A stretch of DNA of 52,861 bases. It comes from an uncultured Prevotellaceae bacterium (lineage in GTDB: Bacteria > Bacteroidota > Bacteroidia > Bacteroidales > Bacteroidaceae). Every line of letters begins with the position of its first letter. Position 1 is the stretch's first letter. Both the position numbers and the translations under genes were made by a program. Under the pieces are notes generated by a model. The model was not told the origin of the DNA and did not search any database. It saw nothing but the letters and a program-made list of their open reading frames with translations. The stretch is taken from positions 1-52,861 of the forward strand of contig CALFJG010000040.1 in assembly GCA_937877625.1 (NCBI GenBank), written 5' to 3'. Positions 15,197 through 23,910 of this stretch are shown here, piece after piece.

Positions 15197-17710
15197 TTAT
15201 ATCTGCTCTTCTAAAACGGGGAGAATTTGGATTTCCTCACCATTGGCTTCTACACGAAATGTCGTATTCTCCTTGACATCTTCCATAAGAAGTTCGGTGA
15301 GCTTATCCTCTATGTGTTCCTGTACAGCACGTTTGAGCGACCGGGCTCCGTAGGTAGCATCAAAGCCCTTGCGTACTAAAAGCTGACGTGCGTCATCGGT
15401 AAAAGAAATCGTGTAGCCAATTGCTTCCACACGCTTTCTGAGGGCAGAGAGTTCAAGATCGGTGATACGCAGAGCACTCTCATTGTTGAGCGGCTGGAAC
15501 ATAATGATATCGTCCAGACGATTTAGGAACTCCGGTGCGAATTGTTTTTGCAAGGCCTTGCGGACTATAGCCTCGGCTTGCTTACCTGTGGCATTGGCAG
15601 TACTGGAGAAGCCTATGCCGCCGCCGAACTCACGGAGTTGGCGAGTGCCGCTGTTGCTTGTCATCACGATAACCGTATTGCGAAAATCCACCGTAGTGCC
15701 ATTGCCATCAGTCATACGCCCCTCGTCCATTACCTGCAGAAGCGTATTGAACACATCGGGGTGGGCTTTCTCTATTTCATCAAGCAGTATGATGCTATAC
15801 GGTTTGCGCCGCACTTTCTCGGTGAGCTGACCGCCCTCTTCGTAACCCACATAGCCCGGAGGGGCTCCTACCAAGCGGCTCGTACTGAACTTCTCGCCAT
15901 ACTCGCTCATATCTATACGTATCAGCGCATCGGCACTGCCAAACATAAACTCAGCCAGGGTCTTTACCAAATAGGTCTTACCTACACCCGTGGGGCCAAC
16001 GAACATAAATGTACCGATGGGACGATTGGGGTCTTTAAGACCTATGCGATTACGTGTGATGCTACGCACCAAGCGATTGATGGCTTCGTCCTGTGCGATG
16101 ACGCGTTCGCTCAAGGCAGCATACATTCCTTTCAAACGAATGTTCTCTGCTTGTGCCATCTGGCTCACGGGTACACCACTCATCATTGACACTACTGCGG
16201 CCACATCATCTTTGTTTACAACATGGCGTTCACCTTGCAACGAGGCCTGCCACTCACGCTTACGCACATCGAGCACTTGTTGTTTTTGTTGTGCTTCATC
16301 GCGCAGATTGGCGGCGAGTTCGTACTGCTGACGCCGCGCAGCCTCGTTCTTCTGTTCTTTTAGCGATGCTATCTCGCGTTCGGCATCAATAATGTCCTGT
16401 GGCACGCTGACGCTTGTTAGATTCTTCTGGCTGCCTGCCTCGTCAAGGGCGTCAATAGCTTTATCGGGCAAGGAGCGATCGGTGATGTAGCGTGTAGTGA
16501 GCCGCACACAAGCCTCGAGCGCGTCGTCGGTGTAGGTAGCGTGGTGATGGAGTTCATAGCGATCCTTAATGTTTTGCAGGATTTGCAAGGTCTCAGCCTC
16601 AGTGGTCGGCTCAAGCATCACTTTTTGGAAACGTCGCTCCAAAGCTCCGTCCTTTTCTATACTCTTGCGATACTCGCCCGTGGTGGTTGCACCGATACAC
16701 TGAAACTGACCGCGTGCCAAGGCGGGTTTGAGCATATTGGCGGCATCTAAGCTGCCCGGAGCACTACCCGCGCCGATAATCGTATGGATCTCATCAACAA
16801 AAAGGATAATTTCGGGATGTGTCTCCATCTCCTCTATCAAACGGCGCAAACGCTCCTCAAATTGTCCGCGATATTGTGTGCCTGCCACTATATTCGCCAT
16901 ATTGAGCATCACGATACGCTTGCGCTGAAGCGATGGTGTCACCTCGCCTTTTGAAATAAGCTGAGCCAGACCCTCCACCACGGCACTCTTGCCCACACCG
17001 GGCTCACCAATTAGTATGGGATTGTTTTTCTTACGCCGCGAGAGAATCTGTGCTATACGCATCATCTCTTTCTCACGACCTACTACGGGGTCTAATTTAC
17101 CATCGGCAGCGGCACGAGTGAGATCTACACCATATTGATCTATAATGGGAGTATCGCTATCGCCATCGTTCTGTCCTTGAGTAGCCTGCTTAGTAGATTT
17201 ATCGCCATCGCCCTTAGGAAAATCCTCAGGCTCATCGGTGTCACTATAGTTTCCATAAGAAACGTTTGTCACAGCTGATCCACGATGAAGCCGTTGCGAA
17301 AGTTTTTCATAACTGGCACCTTCAGCTTCAAGAATACGATGCCCGTCGTTTTCCTTATCGCGAAGTATGGCGAGCAAAAGATGCTCGACAGAAGCCTCAC
17401 TCTTACGCGCCAAGCGTGCTTCAAGGAATGAAAGGCGCAAGATACGTGTCACTGCACCATCAAAAGCGGCAACCGACTCTGGAAGTTCCTCGCTGCTGGC
17501 GGCTTCACTACTGGCTTGCTCAGCGCGATATTTTATCATTTCTAAACTCACACCGGCGGAGCGCAATGCTTCAGTAGCAAGGTTTTCGCCATCGCGCAAC
17601 ATACCAAGCAACAAGTGACGAGCCGAGATGCGCGAATTGCGAAAGCGACGTGCCTCCTCACGGCTAAGCTTAAGTATATGGGATAGTTTGGAAGAATAGT
17701 CGTTGTTCAT
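15197..17710 (-). CDS. clpC: ClpC-type AAA+ unfoldase
   Basis: The 837-aa Hsp100 protein has two Clp N-repeats (1-145), then an acidic, polar linker to about 190. The first AAA+ domain has Walker A GEPGVGKS at 235-242 and 'ILFVDEIHTIIGAG' as Walker B. A UVR-like coiled segment ('AARRQQYELAANLRDEA') follows, and the second AAA+ domain has 'GPTGVGKT' and 'ILLDEIEKAHPDVFN'. An Ile-Gly-Phe in 'GGGIGFSS' is in the position of the ClpP-docking loop. The UVR motif and absence of a long middle domain favour ClpC over ClpB. It feeds unfolded substrates to ClpP. It is monocistronic, with its own terminator. Confidence 0.93.
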   Translation of the reverse strand: MNNDYSSKLSHILKLSREEARRFRNSRISARHLLLGMLRDGENLATEALRSAGVSLEMIKYRAEQASSEAASSEELPESVAAFDGAVTRILRLSFLEARLARKSEASVEHLLLAILRDKENDGHRILEAEGASYEKLSQRLHRGSAVTNVSYGNYSDTDEPEDFPKGDGDKSTKQATQGQNDGDSDTPIIDQYGVDLTRAAADGKLDPVVGREKEMMRIAQILSRRKKNNPILIGEPGVGKSAVVEGLAQLISKGEVTPSLQRKRIVMLNMANIVAGTQYRGQFEERLRRLIEEMETHPEIILFVDEIHTIIGAGSAPGSLDAANMLKPALARGQFQCIGATTTGEYRKSIEKDGALERRFQKVMLEPTTEAETLQILQNIKDRYELHHHATYTDDALEACVRLTTRYITDRSLPDKAIDALDEAGSQKNLTSVSVPQDIIDAEREIASLKEQKNEAARRQQYELAANLRDEAQQKQQVLDVRKREWQASLQGERHVVNKDDVAAVVSMMSGVPVSQMAQAENIRLKGMYAALSERVIAQDEAINRLVRSITRNRIGLKDPNRPIGTFMFVGPTGVGKTYLVKTLAEFMFGSADALIRIDMSEYGEKFSTSRLVGAPPGYVGYEEGGQLTEKVRRKPYSIILLDEIEKAHPDVFNTLLQVMDEGRMTDGNGTTVDFRNTVIVMTSNSGTRQLREFGGGIGFSSTANATGKQAEAIVRKALQKQFAPEFLNRLDDIIMFQPLNNESALRITDLELSALRKRVEAIGYTISFTDDARQLLVRKGFDATYGARSLKRAVQEHIEDKLTELLMEDVKENTTFRVEANGEEIQILPVLEEQI

Positions 17711-17717
17711 TTCAAGA

Positions 17718-17725
17718 CAAAAATA
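17718..17725 (-). promoter_or_regulatory. -7 box of clpC
   Basis: TATTTTTG on the minus strand lies only 7 bp before the clpC ATG, which would give a nearly leaderless mRNA. No TTTG is seen at the -33 position. An AT-rich TATATAATATAAGGAGT stretch (17731-17747, plus strand) lies just upstream. No gene is supported in the rest of the 310-bp gap to the symporter; the frame at 17825-18046 looks spurious. Confidence 0.45.
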
Positions 17726-18020
17726 ACATCTATATAATATAAGGAGTGAAGTAAGAGGGTTCTAATAAGCCCTAAAAGTTTTGGACGTAATGTAAAAACC
17801 CTAAGATGGCAAGGCTACGCTCTGTTGTCATATTACTTCTTTCACTTCGTTTTGTCCGTATGTATTGGGATATTTTCTGTTTTGTTCCTGCATCTTGCTC
17901 ATTCTACAGAGAGCAAGGAACGCGTATGCTACTTCTATCAAAAGAAGCATCTAAGAAGAACAAAACTTAAAAAACAAAAAGCGTGCCAAGCATATAGAGA
18001 TTGCAGCGGCCTTATGCTTC

Positions 18021-19397
18021 TTACCAAATGCCGAGCTCGTTTATAAAGATCAACAAGATGCCAATAGGACACACCCAACGCACCATAAAGAAGAACAAAG
18101 TGAAAAACGGAAAGCGTCGGGTGCCGGCATTGGTCATCTGTGTCCACCACACACGTTTGCTAAGCCACCAACCCGCATAAAGGGAAATAAAGAATCCAGC
18201 AATCGGGAGCATCCATTTTGCTGTGATATAATCAAACCAATCGAACATTGCTCGTCCGCCCCAGATAAGCCACTCATGCTGGCTACCGAGCGAGAGAGCG
18301 CAGAACACACCAAAAAAGGTGGTAATTGAAGTCACAATTCGTGCCGCCTGCTTACGTGACAAATGAAAAGCCTCTGACACATAAGACGTAATAGCTTCGT
18401 GAACGCTGATAGCACTCGTCAATGTGGCTAACACCAACAACACAAAGAAACTAAGCGACATAATATAGGATAAGATATGGGTTCCGCCAAAGGCTTGCTG
18501 AAAGACACTCGGCAGCGTTTCAAAGAGCAAGCTCGGCCCTGCGGTGGGTTCTATACCCGCTGTGAATACCGTCGGGAAAATAAACATACCGCATAGCAAT
18601 GCCACGAAAGTATCAATCACACAGACAGAAAGAGCACTTTTCCCAAGGTCTGCATCATCACGGAAATAAGAGGCATAGGTCGTTAGGATGCCCATTCCAA
18701 TACTTAAGGAGAAAAAGGCTTGTCCCATTGCAGAAAGGACAACACCGCTATTTATTTTACTAAAATCGGGGTTAAACAAAAAGGCTAAGCCGTCGGCAGT
18801 ACCTGGCATAAACATCGCACAACCGACAAGCACCAGTAGCAAGACAAACAACCCTGGCATTAAGAGTTTTGACGCACGTTCTATACCTTTCGACACTCCC
18901 TGTACAATCACTACGTGCGTCATTAAAGAAAAGATTACGAGGCAAAGGATTTGTTGCCACCAACTGTTGATAAATCCGTCAAAGAAATGAGTGAACACAC
19001 CCTCCTGCCCCGTTGCTGCTAACGCTGGAAAATAGTCAATGGCTGCAGCACCGGTGTACCACAGCGTCCAGCCCGCCACTACGTTATAAAAACAAAGAAT
19101 AATAAGCGGAGTAAGCACCTGTAGCCTTCCCAACCATTTCCAGTGTGTACCGGGCGAGAGGATAGTATAGGCGTGGCCTACGCTGGCGCGAGCACTACGA
19201 CCTATCATAAACTCGCTCACCATCACGGGCAAGCCAAAGAGAACGACACAAAGCAGATAAATAATCAAAAAGGCACTGCCACCATTCTGTCCGCACTCCG
19301 TGGGAAAGCGCCAGAGATTCCCTAAGCCCACTGCCGAACCTGCCGAGGCTAAGATAAGACCCAAGCGCCCGCTAAAGTTTCCTCGTGATTGTTTCAT
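18021..19397 (-). CDS. Sodium-dependent transporter, NSS (neurotransmitter:sodium symporter) family
   Basis: The 458-aa, multi-helix inner-membrane protein begins with the NSS signature in TM1, 'GSAVGLGNLWRFP' near residues 20-32, the sodium- and substrate-binding unwound region. 'CGQNGGSAFL' follows. The length and 11-12 predicted helices fit prokaryotic LeuT-like members, which import amino acids or related compounds with Na+. The substrate cannot be assigned. The organism also carries a Na+-pumping NQR, which would maintain the driving gradient. The gene appears monocistronic. Confidence 0.9.
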   Translation of the reverse strand: MKQSRGNFSGRLGLILASAGSAVGLGNLWRFPTECGQNGGSAFLIIYLLCVVLFGLPVMVSEFMIGRSARASVGHAYTILSPGTHWKWLGRLQVLTPLIILCFYNVVAGWTLWYTGAAAIDYFPALAATGQEGVFTHFFDGFINSWWQQILCLVIFSLMTHVVIVQGVSKGIERASKLLMPGLFVLLLVLVGCAMFMPGTADGLAFLFNPDFSKINSGVVLSAMGQAFFSLSIGMGILTTYASYFRDDADLGKSALSVCVIDTFVALLCGMFIFPTVFTAGIEPTAGPSLLFETLPSVFQQAFGGTHILSYIMSLSFFVLLVLATLTSAISVHEAITSYVSEAFHLSRKQAARIVTSITTFFGVFCALSLGSQHEWLIWGGRAMFDWFDYITAKWMLPIAGFFISLYAGWWLSKRVWWTQMTNAGTRRFPFFTLFFFMVRWVCPIGILLIFINELGIW

Positions 19398-19482
19398 AAT
19401 GATTAGGATATTGCCGTATTTGCCGCTCTTTTAGGCGAGTAACGTTTGTATCAACCCTCAATTACTCAGCAAAGAAACAATA

Positions 19483-19515
19483 CAGTCCAGACGAGGGAAA
19501 TCCTCACCCGGACTG
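19483..19515 (-). terminator. Hairpin after the first small lipoprotein gene
   Basis: CAGTCC pairs with GGACTG at the ends and GAGG with CCTC inside, enclosing a short AAAT loop. It lies about 50 bp past the stop at 19566, followed on the minus strand by a T-rich stretch. Confidence 0.6.
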
Positions 19516-19565
19516 CATCGGAAATGTGTAAAAAACTGAATTGCTTCTACCTCTGACAGAATTCT

Positions 19566-19802
19566 TTAGCGTCCGGGTGGAGGTGCAATTTCGTTGTCAT
19601 CTGCAGAGGTTGCCACTCCGTTAGGTGCGTCTTCCTCATAGATGGTGTCACCGGTGAGACTATCTATGCGCACTGCGGCGGCTTCTGTCAGCGAGTCCTG
19701 CTGCGTGCTGTCGGCTGAGCCCTCTGCAGCACCCGTCTGTCCGTTGCACGAGGCAAAAGATAAGACGGCGGTGGCCAGAACGATGTAAAATGCTTTTTTC
19801 AC
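19566..19802 (-). CDS. Small lipoprotein, acidic and Ser/Asp-rich
   Basis: The 78-aa product begins with a GTG (19800-19802) in the pattern V-K-K-A-F-Y. A hydrophobic stretch leads to the lipobox 'LSFASC', with Cys19 as the lipidation site. The frame could begin with TTG at 19832, but the GTG gives a textbook lipoprotein signal. The mature part is short and disordered (Asp, Ser, Thr, Glu, Ala) and ends 'EIAPPPGR'. There is no recognised domain. Its neighbour upstream, 97 bp away across a terminator, is a similar small lipoprotein with Cys at the same position, suggesting a paralogous pair. Function unknown. Confidence 0.7.
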   Translation of the reverse strand: MKKAFYIVLATAVLSFASCNGQTGAAEGSADSTQQDSLTEAAAVRIDSLTGDTIYEEDAPNGVATSADDNEIAPPPGR

Positions 19803-19846
19803 TGTGACGAAGTTTTTAGTGTTCTGCTTCAATTTTTTAAGAAAAA

Positions 19847-19876
19847 AACCTGTGGGGAACTACGTCCCTACAGGTT
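19847..19876 (-). terminator. Intrinsic terminator after the second small lipoprotein gene
   Basis: A 12-bp stem (19847-19858 with 19865-19876, one G-T pair) and a 6-nt loop are followed on the minus strand by seven T's, a classic intrinsic terminator. It lies upstream of the 19802 start, so the downstream gene depends on read-through or on an unseen promoter. Confidence 0.85.
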
Positions 19877-19899
19877 CAGTCTCTCGTGTAGTTCGTGAC

Positions 19900-20124
19900 T
19901 TACTGAGCGGCAGGAGCTTCAACACTGTCAGCAGGAGCCTCGGCGGAAGCCTCAACGCTGTCGGCGGGAGCCTCAACGCTGTCGGTAGCGGCGCTATCAA
20001 CAACCTCTACGGCACTGTCAGTGGCAGCACTGTCAGCGGCTTCGGTAGTAGCGGTAGTGTTTCCTCCGCAAGAAGCGAAGCTGATTGCAGCAAAAGCTAC
20101 GAACATGAAAACTAACTTTTTCAT
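19900..20124 (-). CDS. Small lipoprotein with DSxE/APADSVEA repeats
   Basis: The 74-aa product begins 'MKKLVFMFVAFAAISFASC', giving a lipobox with Cys19. The mature 55 residues consist almost wholly of Ala, Asp, Ser, Thr, Val and Glu in short repeats: 'AADSAATDSA', then 'EAPADSVEA' twice with a variant between. It has no globular domain and is probably an extended, negatively charged chain tethered to a membrane. It has a good promoter (20173-20203) and its own terminator, so it may be abundantly expressed. Function unknown. Confidence 0.8.
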   Translation of the reverse strand: MKKLVFMFVAFAAISFASCGGNTTATTEAADSAATDSAVEVVDSAATDSVEAPADSVEASAEAPADSVEAPAAQ

Positions 20125-20172
20125 TTTTGTTTTTTGGATTTAAGTAAAACAATCAATTGCCTTAAAACGCTG

Positions 20173-20203
20173 CAAAAGTAGAGCGGGATTTTTCGTCGTG
20201 CAA
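20173..20203 (-). promoter_or_regulatory. Promoter of the DSxE-repeat lipoprotein gene
   Basis: On the minus strand, TTG (20201-20203), 20 bp, then TACTTTTG (20173-20180). The predicted leader is about 40 nt. Confidence 0.7.
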
Positions 20204-20448
20204 GCCTTTTTCTCTTTTTTTTCAAAAAAAATGCGTTTTAGCCTTTCTTAGGCTCAATCCGTAAGCCAAAATGAAAGGCAAAGTTTGCATTTATCACAGT
20301 CTTAATTAGTTCTTGGCCTTTCAACGCGCGTTCAAGGGTCTTAAGCCTATATATATAAGGAGTATCGTTGATGTGTGCGATGACGTTACAGTACTACCCA
20401 AAATCAAGTGTTGTAGCTACAAACACCGCTACTTGTGTATCTTTTTCG

Positions 20449-20456
20449 TACTTTTG
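20449..20456 (+). promoter_or_regulatory. -7 box of mtaB
   Basis: TACTTTTG matches TAnnTTTG and ends 11 bp before the preferred ATG at 20468, giving a very short leader. A TTG at 20433-20435 is too close (13 bp) to be an ideal -33 box. This box lies inside the longest open frame, which supports the downstream start. Confidence 0.55.
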
Positions 20457-20467
20457 CTCTTGATATT

Positions 20468-21811
20468 ATGAACACCGACCACTCTATCTTGCACGGGGCA
20501 CGCTTGCGCACTATGACGCTCGGTTGCAAACTTAATTATGCTGAAACAGCGGCACTCTGCGACAAGTTTATTGCTCACGGCGCATATCTGGCAGAACAAG
20601 AAGAAACTGCTACGCTTTGCATTATCAACACATGTAGCGTTACTGACACCGCCGACCACAAATGTCGCCAAGCCATACACCGTTTGGTACGAGCAAATCC
20701 CGAAGCTTTTGTTGTAGTGATGGGATGCTATGCACAACTGAAGCCTGCCGAGGTGTCGGCTATTGAAGGTGTCGGATTAGTTTTAGGCACTGAGCAAAAA
20801 GCCTCGGCCTACGAACTTATCAGCGAGGCTTGGGAAAACCACCTTAGAGCCAAAGACACAGCAAAGAAAGACACGCACACATCGCCCTTAGGACAGATAC
20901 GGAGTTTTGCCCCCTCGTGTTCGCGCGGCAATCGCACACGCTATTTTCTGAAAGTACAAGACGGCTGCGATTATTTCTGCACCTATTGCACCATTCCTTT
21001 TGCTCGAGGGCGCAGTCGCAGTGCGTCCATAGCAGAAATTCTGGCGCAAGCCGAGGACGTGGTGGCCAAGGGGGGCAAAGAAATTGTGCTCACCGGCGTA
21101 AACACTGGCGATTTTGGCCGCGGCACATCGGAAAAATTTCTGCAACTTATACAAGCCCTTGATACCGTGGAGGGTATCACTCGCTATCGCATCTCAAGCA
21201 TTGAGCCCAATCTTCTCACACAAGAAATAATAGACTTCTGCGCACAGAGCCGTGCTTTTATGCCTCATTTTCATATTCCGTTGCAAAGCGGCTCTGATGA
21301 GGTGTTACGGCTTATGAAGAGAAAATACGATACGGCTTTTTTTGCTGAAAAGATCGCTGCAGTACATCGTGCCATTCCAGATGCTTTCGTGGGGATTGAT
21401 GTCATTGTGGGAATGCGTGGCGAGACAGAAGAACGATTTGAAGAAACATATCGTTTCCTCCAAGCACTCCGCTTTGCACAACTCCACGTGTTTTCATATA
21501 GTGAACGCGCTGGAACCAAGGCGTTGGAGATACCACACATCGTCAGCCCGCAAGAAAAGCACCGCCGAAGCCAAGCACTCATAAAGCTCTCCAATGAAAA
21601 GCTTAACCTATTCTACAAGCACTACGCCAATACGTGCCGTGCCGTACTTTGGGAACAAGGTTCACACCCCGACCAGCCACAGCAGGGTTTCACTGACAAC
21701 TACATCCGTGTAGAACTCACCCCGAAGCAGTTGCGGCGAGACAATAATGAACTGCGCGTTGAGCGGTTAGGGCAGCCTCTGCCTTCTGGTCACCTCGGCA
21801 TTATTGACTAA
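20468..21811 (+). CDS. mtaB: tRNA t6A37 methylthiotransferase
   Basis: The 447-aa radical-SAM enzyme converts t6A to ms2t6A at position 37 of ANN-decoding tRNAs. The N-terminal methylthiotransferase domain supplies cluster cysteines in 'TLGCKLNYAE', 'INTCSVTDTADHKCRQ' and 'VMGCYAQL'. The radical-SAM core has C-x3-C-x2-C in 'GCDYFCTYCTIPFARGRSRS'. A TRAM-like tail closes the protein. The 'GCKLN' and 'CSVT' forms are typical of MtaB rather than MiaB or RimO. The open frame extends to 20435, but a -7 box at 20449-20456 would then be internal, so I start at the ATG at 20468. Confidence 0.92.
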   Translation: MNTDHSILHGARLRTMTLGCKLNYAETAALCDKFIAHGAYLAEQEETATLCIINTCSVTDTADHKCRQAIHRLVRANPEAFVVVMGCYAQLKPAEVSAIEGVGLVLGTEQKASAYELISEAWENHLRAKDTAKKDTHTSPLGQIRSFAPSCSRGNRTRYFLKVQDGCDYFCTYCTIPFARGRSRSASIAEILAQAEDVVAKGGKEIVLTGVNTGDFGRGTSEKFLQLIQALDTVEGITRYRISSIEPNLLTQEIIDFCAQSRAFMPHFHIPLQSGSDEVLRLMKRKYDTAFFAEKIAAVHRAIPDAFVGIDVIVGMRGETEERFEETYRFLQALRFAQLHVFSYSERAGTKALEIPHIVSPQEKHRRSQALIKLSNEKLNLFYKHYANTCRAVLWEQGSHPDQPQQGFTDNYIRVELTPKQLRRDNNELRVERLGQPLPSGHLGIID

Positions 21812-21826
21812 CAAACAGGTGTCAAT

Positions 21827-21850
21827 ACTCCATATATATAATATAGGAGT
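21827..21850. repeat. ACTCC-TATATA-GGAGT palindrome
   Basis: An AT-rich core is flanked by ACTCC and GGAGT in inverted orientation, 16 bp after the mtaB stop. Half-versions occur at 17731-17747, 20348-20363 and 38731-38745. It could be a protein site or a weak hairpin terminator. Confidence 0.45.
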
Positions 21851-21936
21851 GACAACAACACACTTCTACACGCTTTCTAATAGACTGGCAAAGGAAAAAG
21901 CAAGGAAAATTGGTTCATCAAGGCTAATCTTTTATC

Positions 21937-21944
21937 TATCTTTG
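21937..21944 (+). promoter_or_regulatory. -7 box of the purF-like/carA/carB run
   Basis: TATCTTTG followed by CG, about 60 bp before the start at 22006. The best TTG (21910-21912) is 24 bp upstream, slightly far for a -33 box. Confidence 0.55.
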
Positions 21945-22005
21945 CGCAAAAGTTGGAAACGGGATTTTTTTGCTACATAATTCCCCCAAAAAGCAAAAAG
22001 AATTG

Positions 22006-23901
22006 ATGGAAACATTGAAACACGAATGTGGGGTGGCGATGGTTCGCCTTCGCAAGCCACTCGTTTATTACGCCGAGAAATATGGCACTTGGCGTTACGG
22101 CTTCAACAAATTGGCGTTGCTTATGGAAAAGCAGCACAACCGAGGCCAAGAGGGAGCAGGTATTGCATGCGTAAAGTTACACGCCGCACAGGGCGAGGAA
22201 TTTATGTTTCGTGAACGCGCCGAGGGTGCTGCAGGTATAGAAGCTGTATTGCGTGCTGCCAGCAAACAAATTGACGCTTTCAGCCCCGACCAACAAGCCA
22301 ACACCTCTTTTGCTAAACATCACATCCCCTTTGCTGGAGAACTCTATATGGGCCACCTACGGTATAGCACTACCGGCAAGCGTGGCCTTTCGTTTGTCCA
22401 TCCTTTTATGCGCCGCAGCAACTGGCGGGCTAAGAACTTGGCACTCTGCGCCAATTTCAATCTGACAAACGCCGACGAGGTGTTTCAAGAAATAGCCGCC
22501 AAGGGGCAGCACCCACGTATGGTGGCCGACACGTTTCTCCTCTTAGAGCAACTGGGACATCGGCTCGACCGCGAAAGCGAACGACTCTTTCAACAGGCAA
22601 TAGCCCAAGGCCTGCAAGACCGCGACATCACAACGTATATTGAAGACCATATCAACCTCGCCAATGTCCTACGCACTTCTGCACCACTATGGGACGGCGG
22701 CTATGTGGTATGCGGGCTAACAGGAAGCGGCGAGATGATGGCGATGCGCGACCCCTGGGGCATACGTCCCGCGTTCTGGTATGCCGATGATGAGGTAGTG
22801 GCACTGGCCAGCGAACGCCCCGTGCTACAAACAAGTTTTGACGTAACGACACAGGACATCAACGAACTACTACCCGGACAGGCTCTCTTTGTGAACAAAG
22901 ATGCCGAATACCACATTGAGGAGATTATCCCGCAAAAGGGCGAGCCAAAACAATGCTCCTTTGAGCGTATATACTTCAGCCGAGGCAACGATGCCGACAT
23001 TTATCGTGAACGCAAGGAGTTAGGGCGACAATTGGTGGAGCCTGTGCTAAAAGCCATTGACGGGGAAATATCTAACACCGTATTTTCCTACATCCCCAAC
23101 ACAGCCGAAGCCGCTTTCTACGGGCTGGTACAAGGTTTCAACGAGTATCTCGGCGAGCGCAAGCGTAAAGAACTTGCCGACTTCTTTGCCGCGCCACCTC
23201 AGGATCCCGCCGTGGCCACACAACTTCTTGATAGCATTATCTCGCGGCGCGTACGTTCGGAAAAAGTAGCGTGGAAAGACATCAAGATGCGCACGTTTAT
23301 CAGCGACAGCGCGAGCCGTAGCGATATGGCCGCCCACGTTTATGACATCACTTACGACATACTTCGCCCCCACCGCGACAATTTGGTTATCATTGACGAC
23401 AGCATTGTGCGCGGCACCACTCTGCGCGAGAGCATCCTGCGTATTCTCGACCGCCTCCACCCCCGCCGCATCGTGATAGTGAGCAGTGCGCCCCAGGTGC
23501 GCTATCCCGACTACTACGGTATAGATATGGCATCTATGGAGGAATTTATCGCTTTTCGCGCCGCCGTGGAATTGCTCACCGAACGCGGGCAGTGGCAACG
23601 CCTACACGACATATACCAACGCTGCAAGGCGCAGGTTCATCTTCCGAAGGAAAAAGTGGAGAACTGCGTGCGCGACCTTTATGACGGCCTCACACAGGAA
23701 GAAATCTCTGAAAAAATGGTACAGATGCTTCGTCCGCAGGGTATAACAACGGAAATACATTTTGTCTTCCAATCGCTTGAAGGGCTTCACCAAGCTATCC
23801 CCACCCACCGTGGCGACTGGTTCTTTAGCGGTCACTACCCTACCCCCGGGGGCAACAAACGTGTAAACGAGGCTTATATCCGATACTTTGAAAATCAATA
23901 A
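22006..23901 (+). CDS. PurF-like glutamine amidotransferase / phosphoribosyltransferase
   Basis: The 631-aa protein has an N-terminal class II glutamine amidotransferase domain and a C-terminal PRTase domain, whose PRPP-binding loop is 'VIIDDSIVRGTTLRESI'. The nucleophile is Cys8 if translation starts at the ATG at 22006 ('METLKHECGVA'); removal of the first seven residues would expose it, as in PurF. A 12-codon longer frame is less likely. It is some 150 residues longer than classical PurF. Bacteroidales commonly keep this long form directly before carA-carB, 9 bp away here, so it is probably co-regulated with carbamoyl phosphate synthesis. Whether it performs the first purine step or another amidotransfer is not resolved. 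Confidence 0.85.
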   Translation: METLKHECGVAMVRLRKPLVYYAEKYGTWRYGFNKLALLMEKQHNRGQEGAGIACVKLHAAQGEEFMFRERAEGAAGIEAVLRAASKQIDAFSPDQQANTSFAKHHIPFAGELYMGHLRYSTTGKRGLSFVHPFMRRSNWRAKNLALCANFNLTNADEVFQEIAAKGQHPRMVADTFLLLEQLGHRLDRESERLFQQAIAQGLQDRDITTYIEDHINLANVLRTSAPLWDGGYVVCGLTGSGEMMAMRDPWGIRPAFWYADDEVVALASERPVLQTSFDVTTQDINELLPGQALFVNKDAEYHIEEIIPQKGEPKQCSFERIYFSRGNDADIYRERKELGRQLVEPVLKAIDGEISNTVFSYIPNTAEAAFYGLVQGFNEYLGERKRKELADFFAAPPQDPAVATQLLDSIISRRVRSEKVAWKDIKMRTFISDSASRSDMAAHVYDITYDILRPHRDNLVIIDDSIVRGTTLRESILRILDRLHPRRIVIVSSAPQVRYPDYYGIDMASMEEFIAFRAAVELLTERGQWQRLHDIYQRCKAQVHLPKEKVENCVRDLYDGLTQEEISEKMVQMLRPQGITTEIHFVFQSLEGLHQAIPTHRGDWFFSGHYPTPGGNKRVNEAYIRYFENQ

Positions 23902-23910
23902 ACAAGCAAT

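Noticed and set aside
17825..18046. 73-aa frame between clpC and the symporter
   Set aside because: It overlaps the symporter end, shows no family resemblance, and its Lys-rich tail comes from an A-rich stretch.
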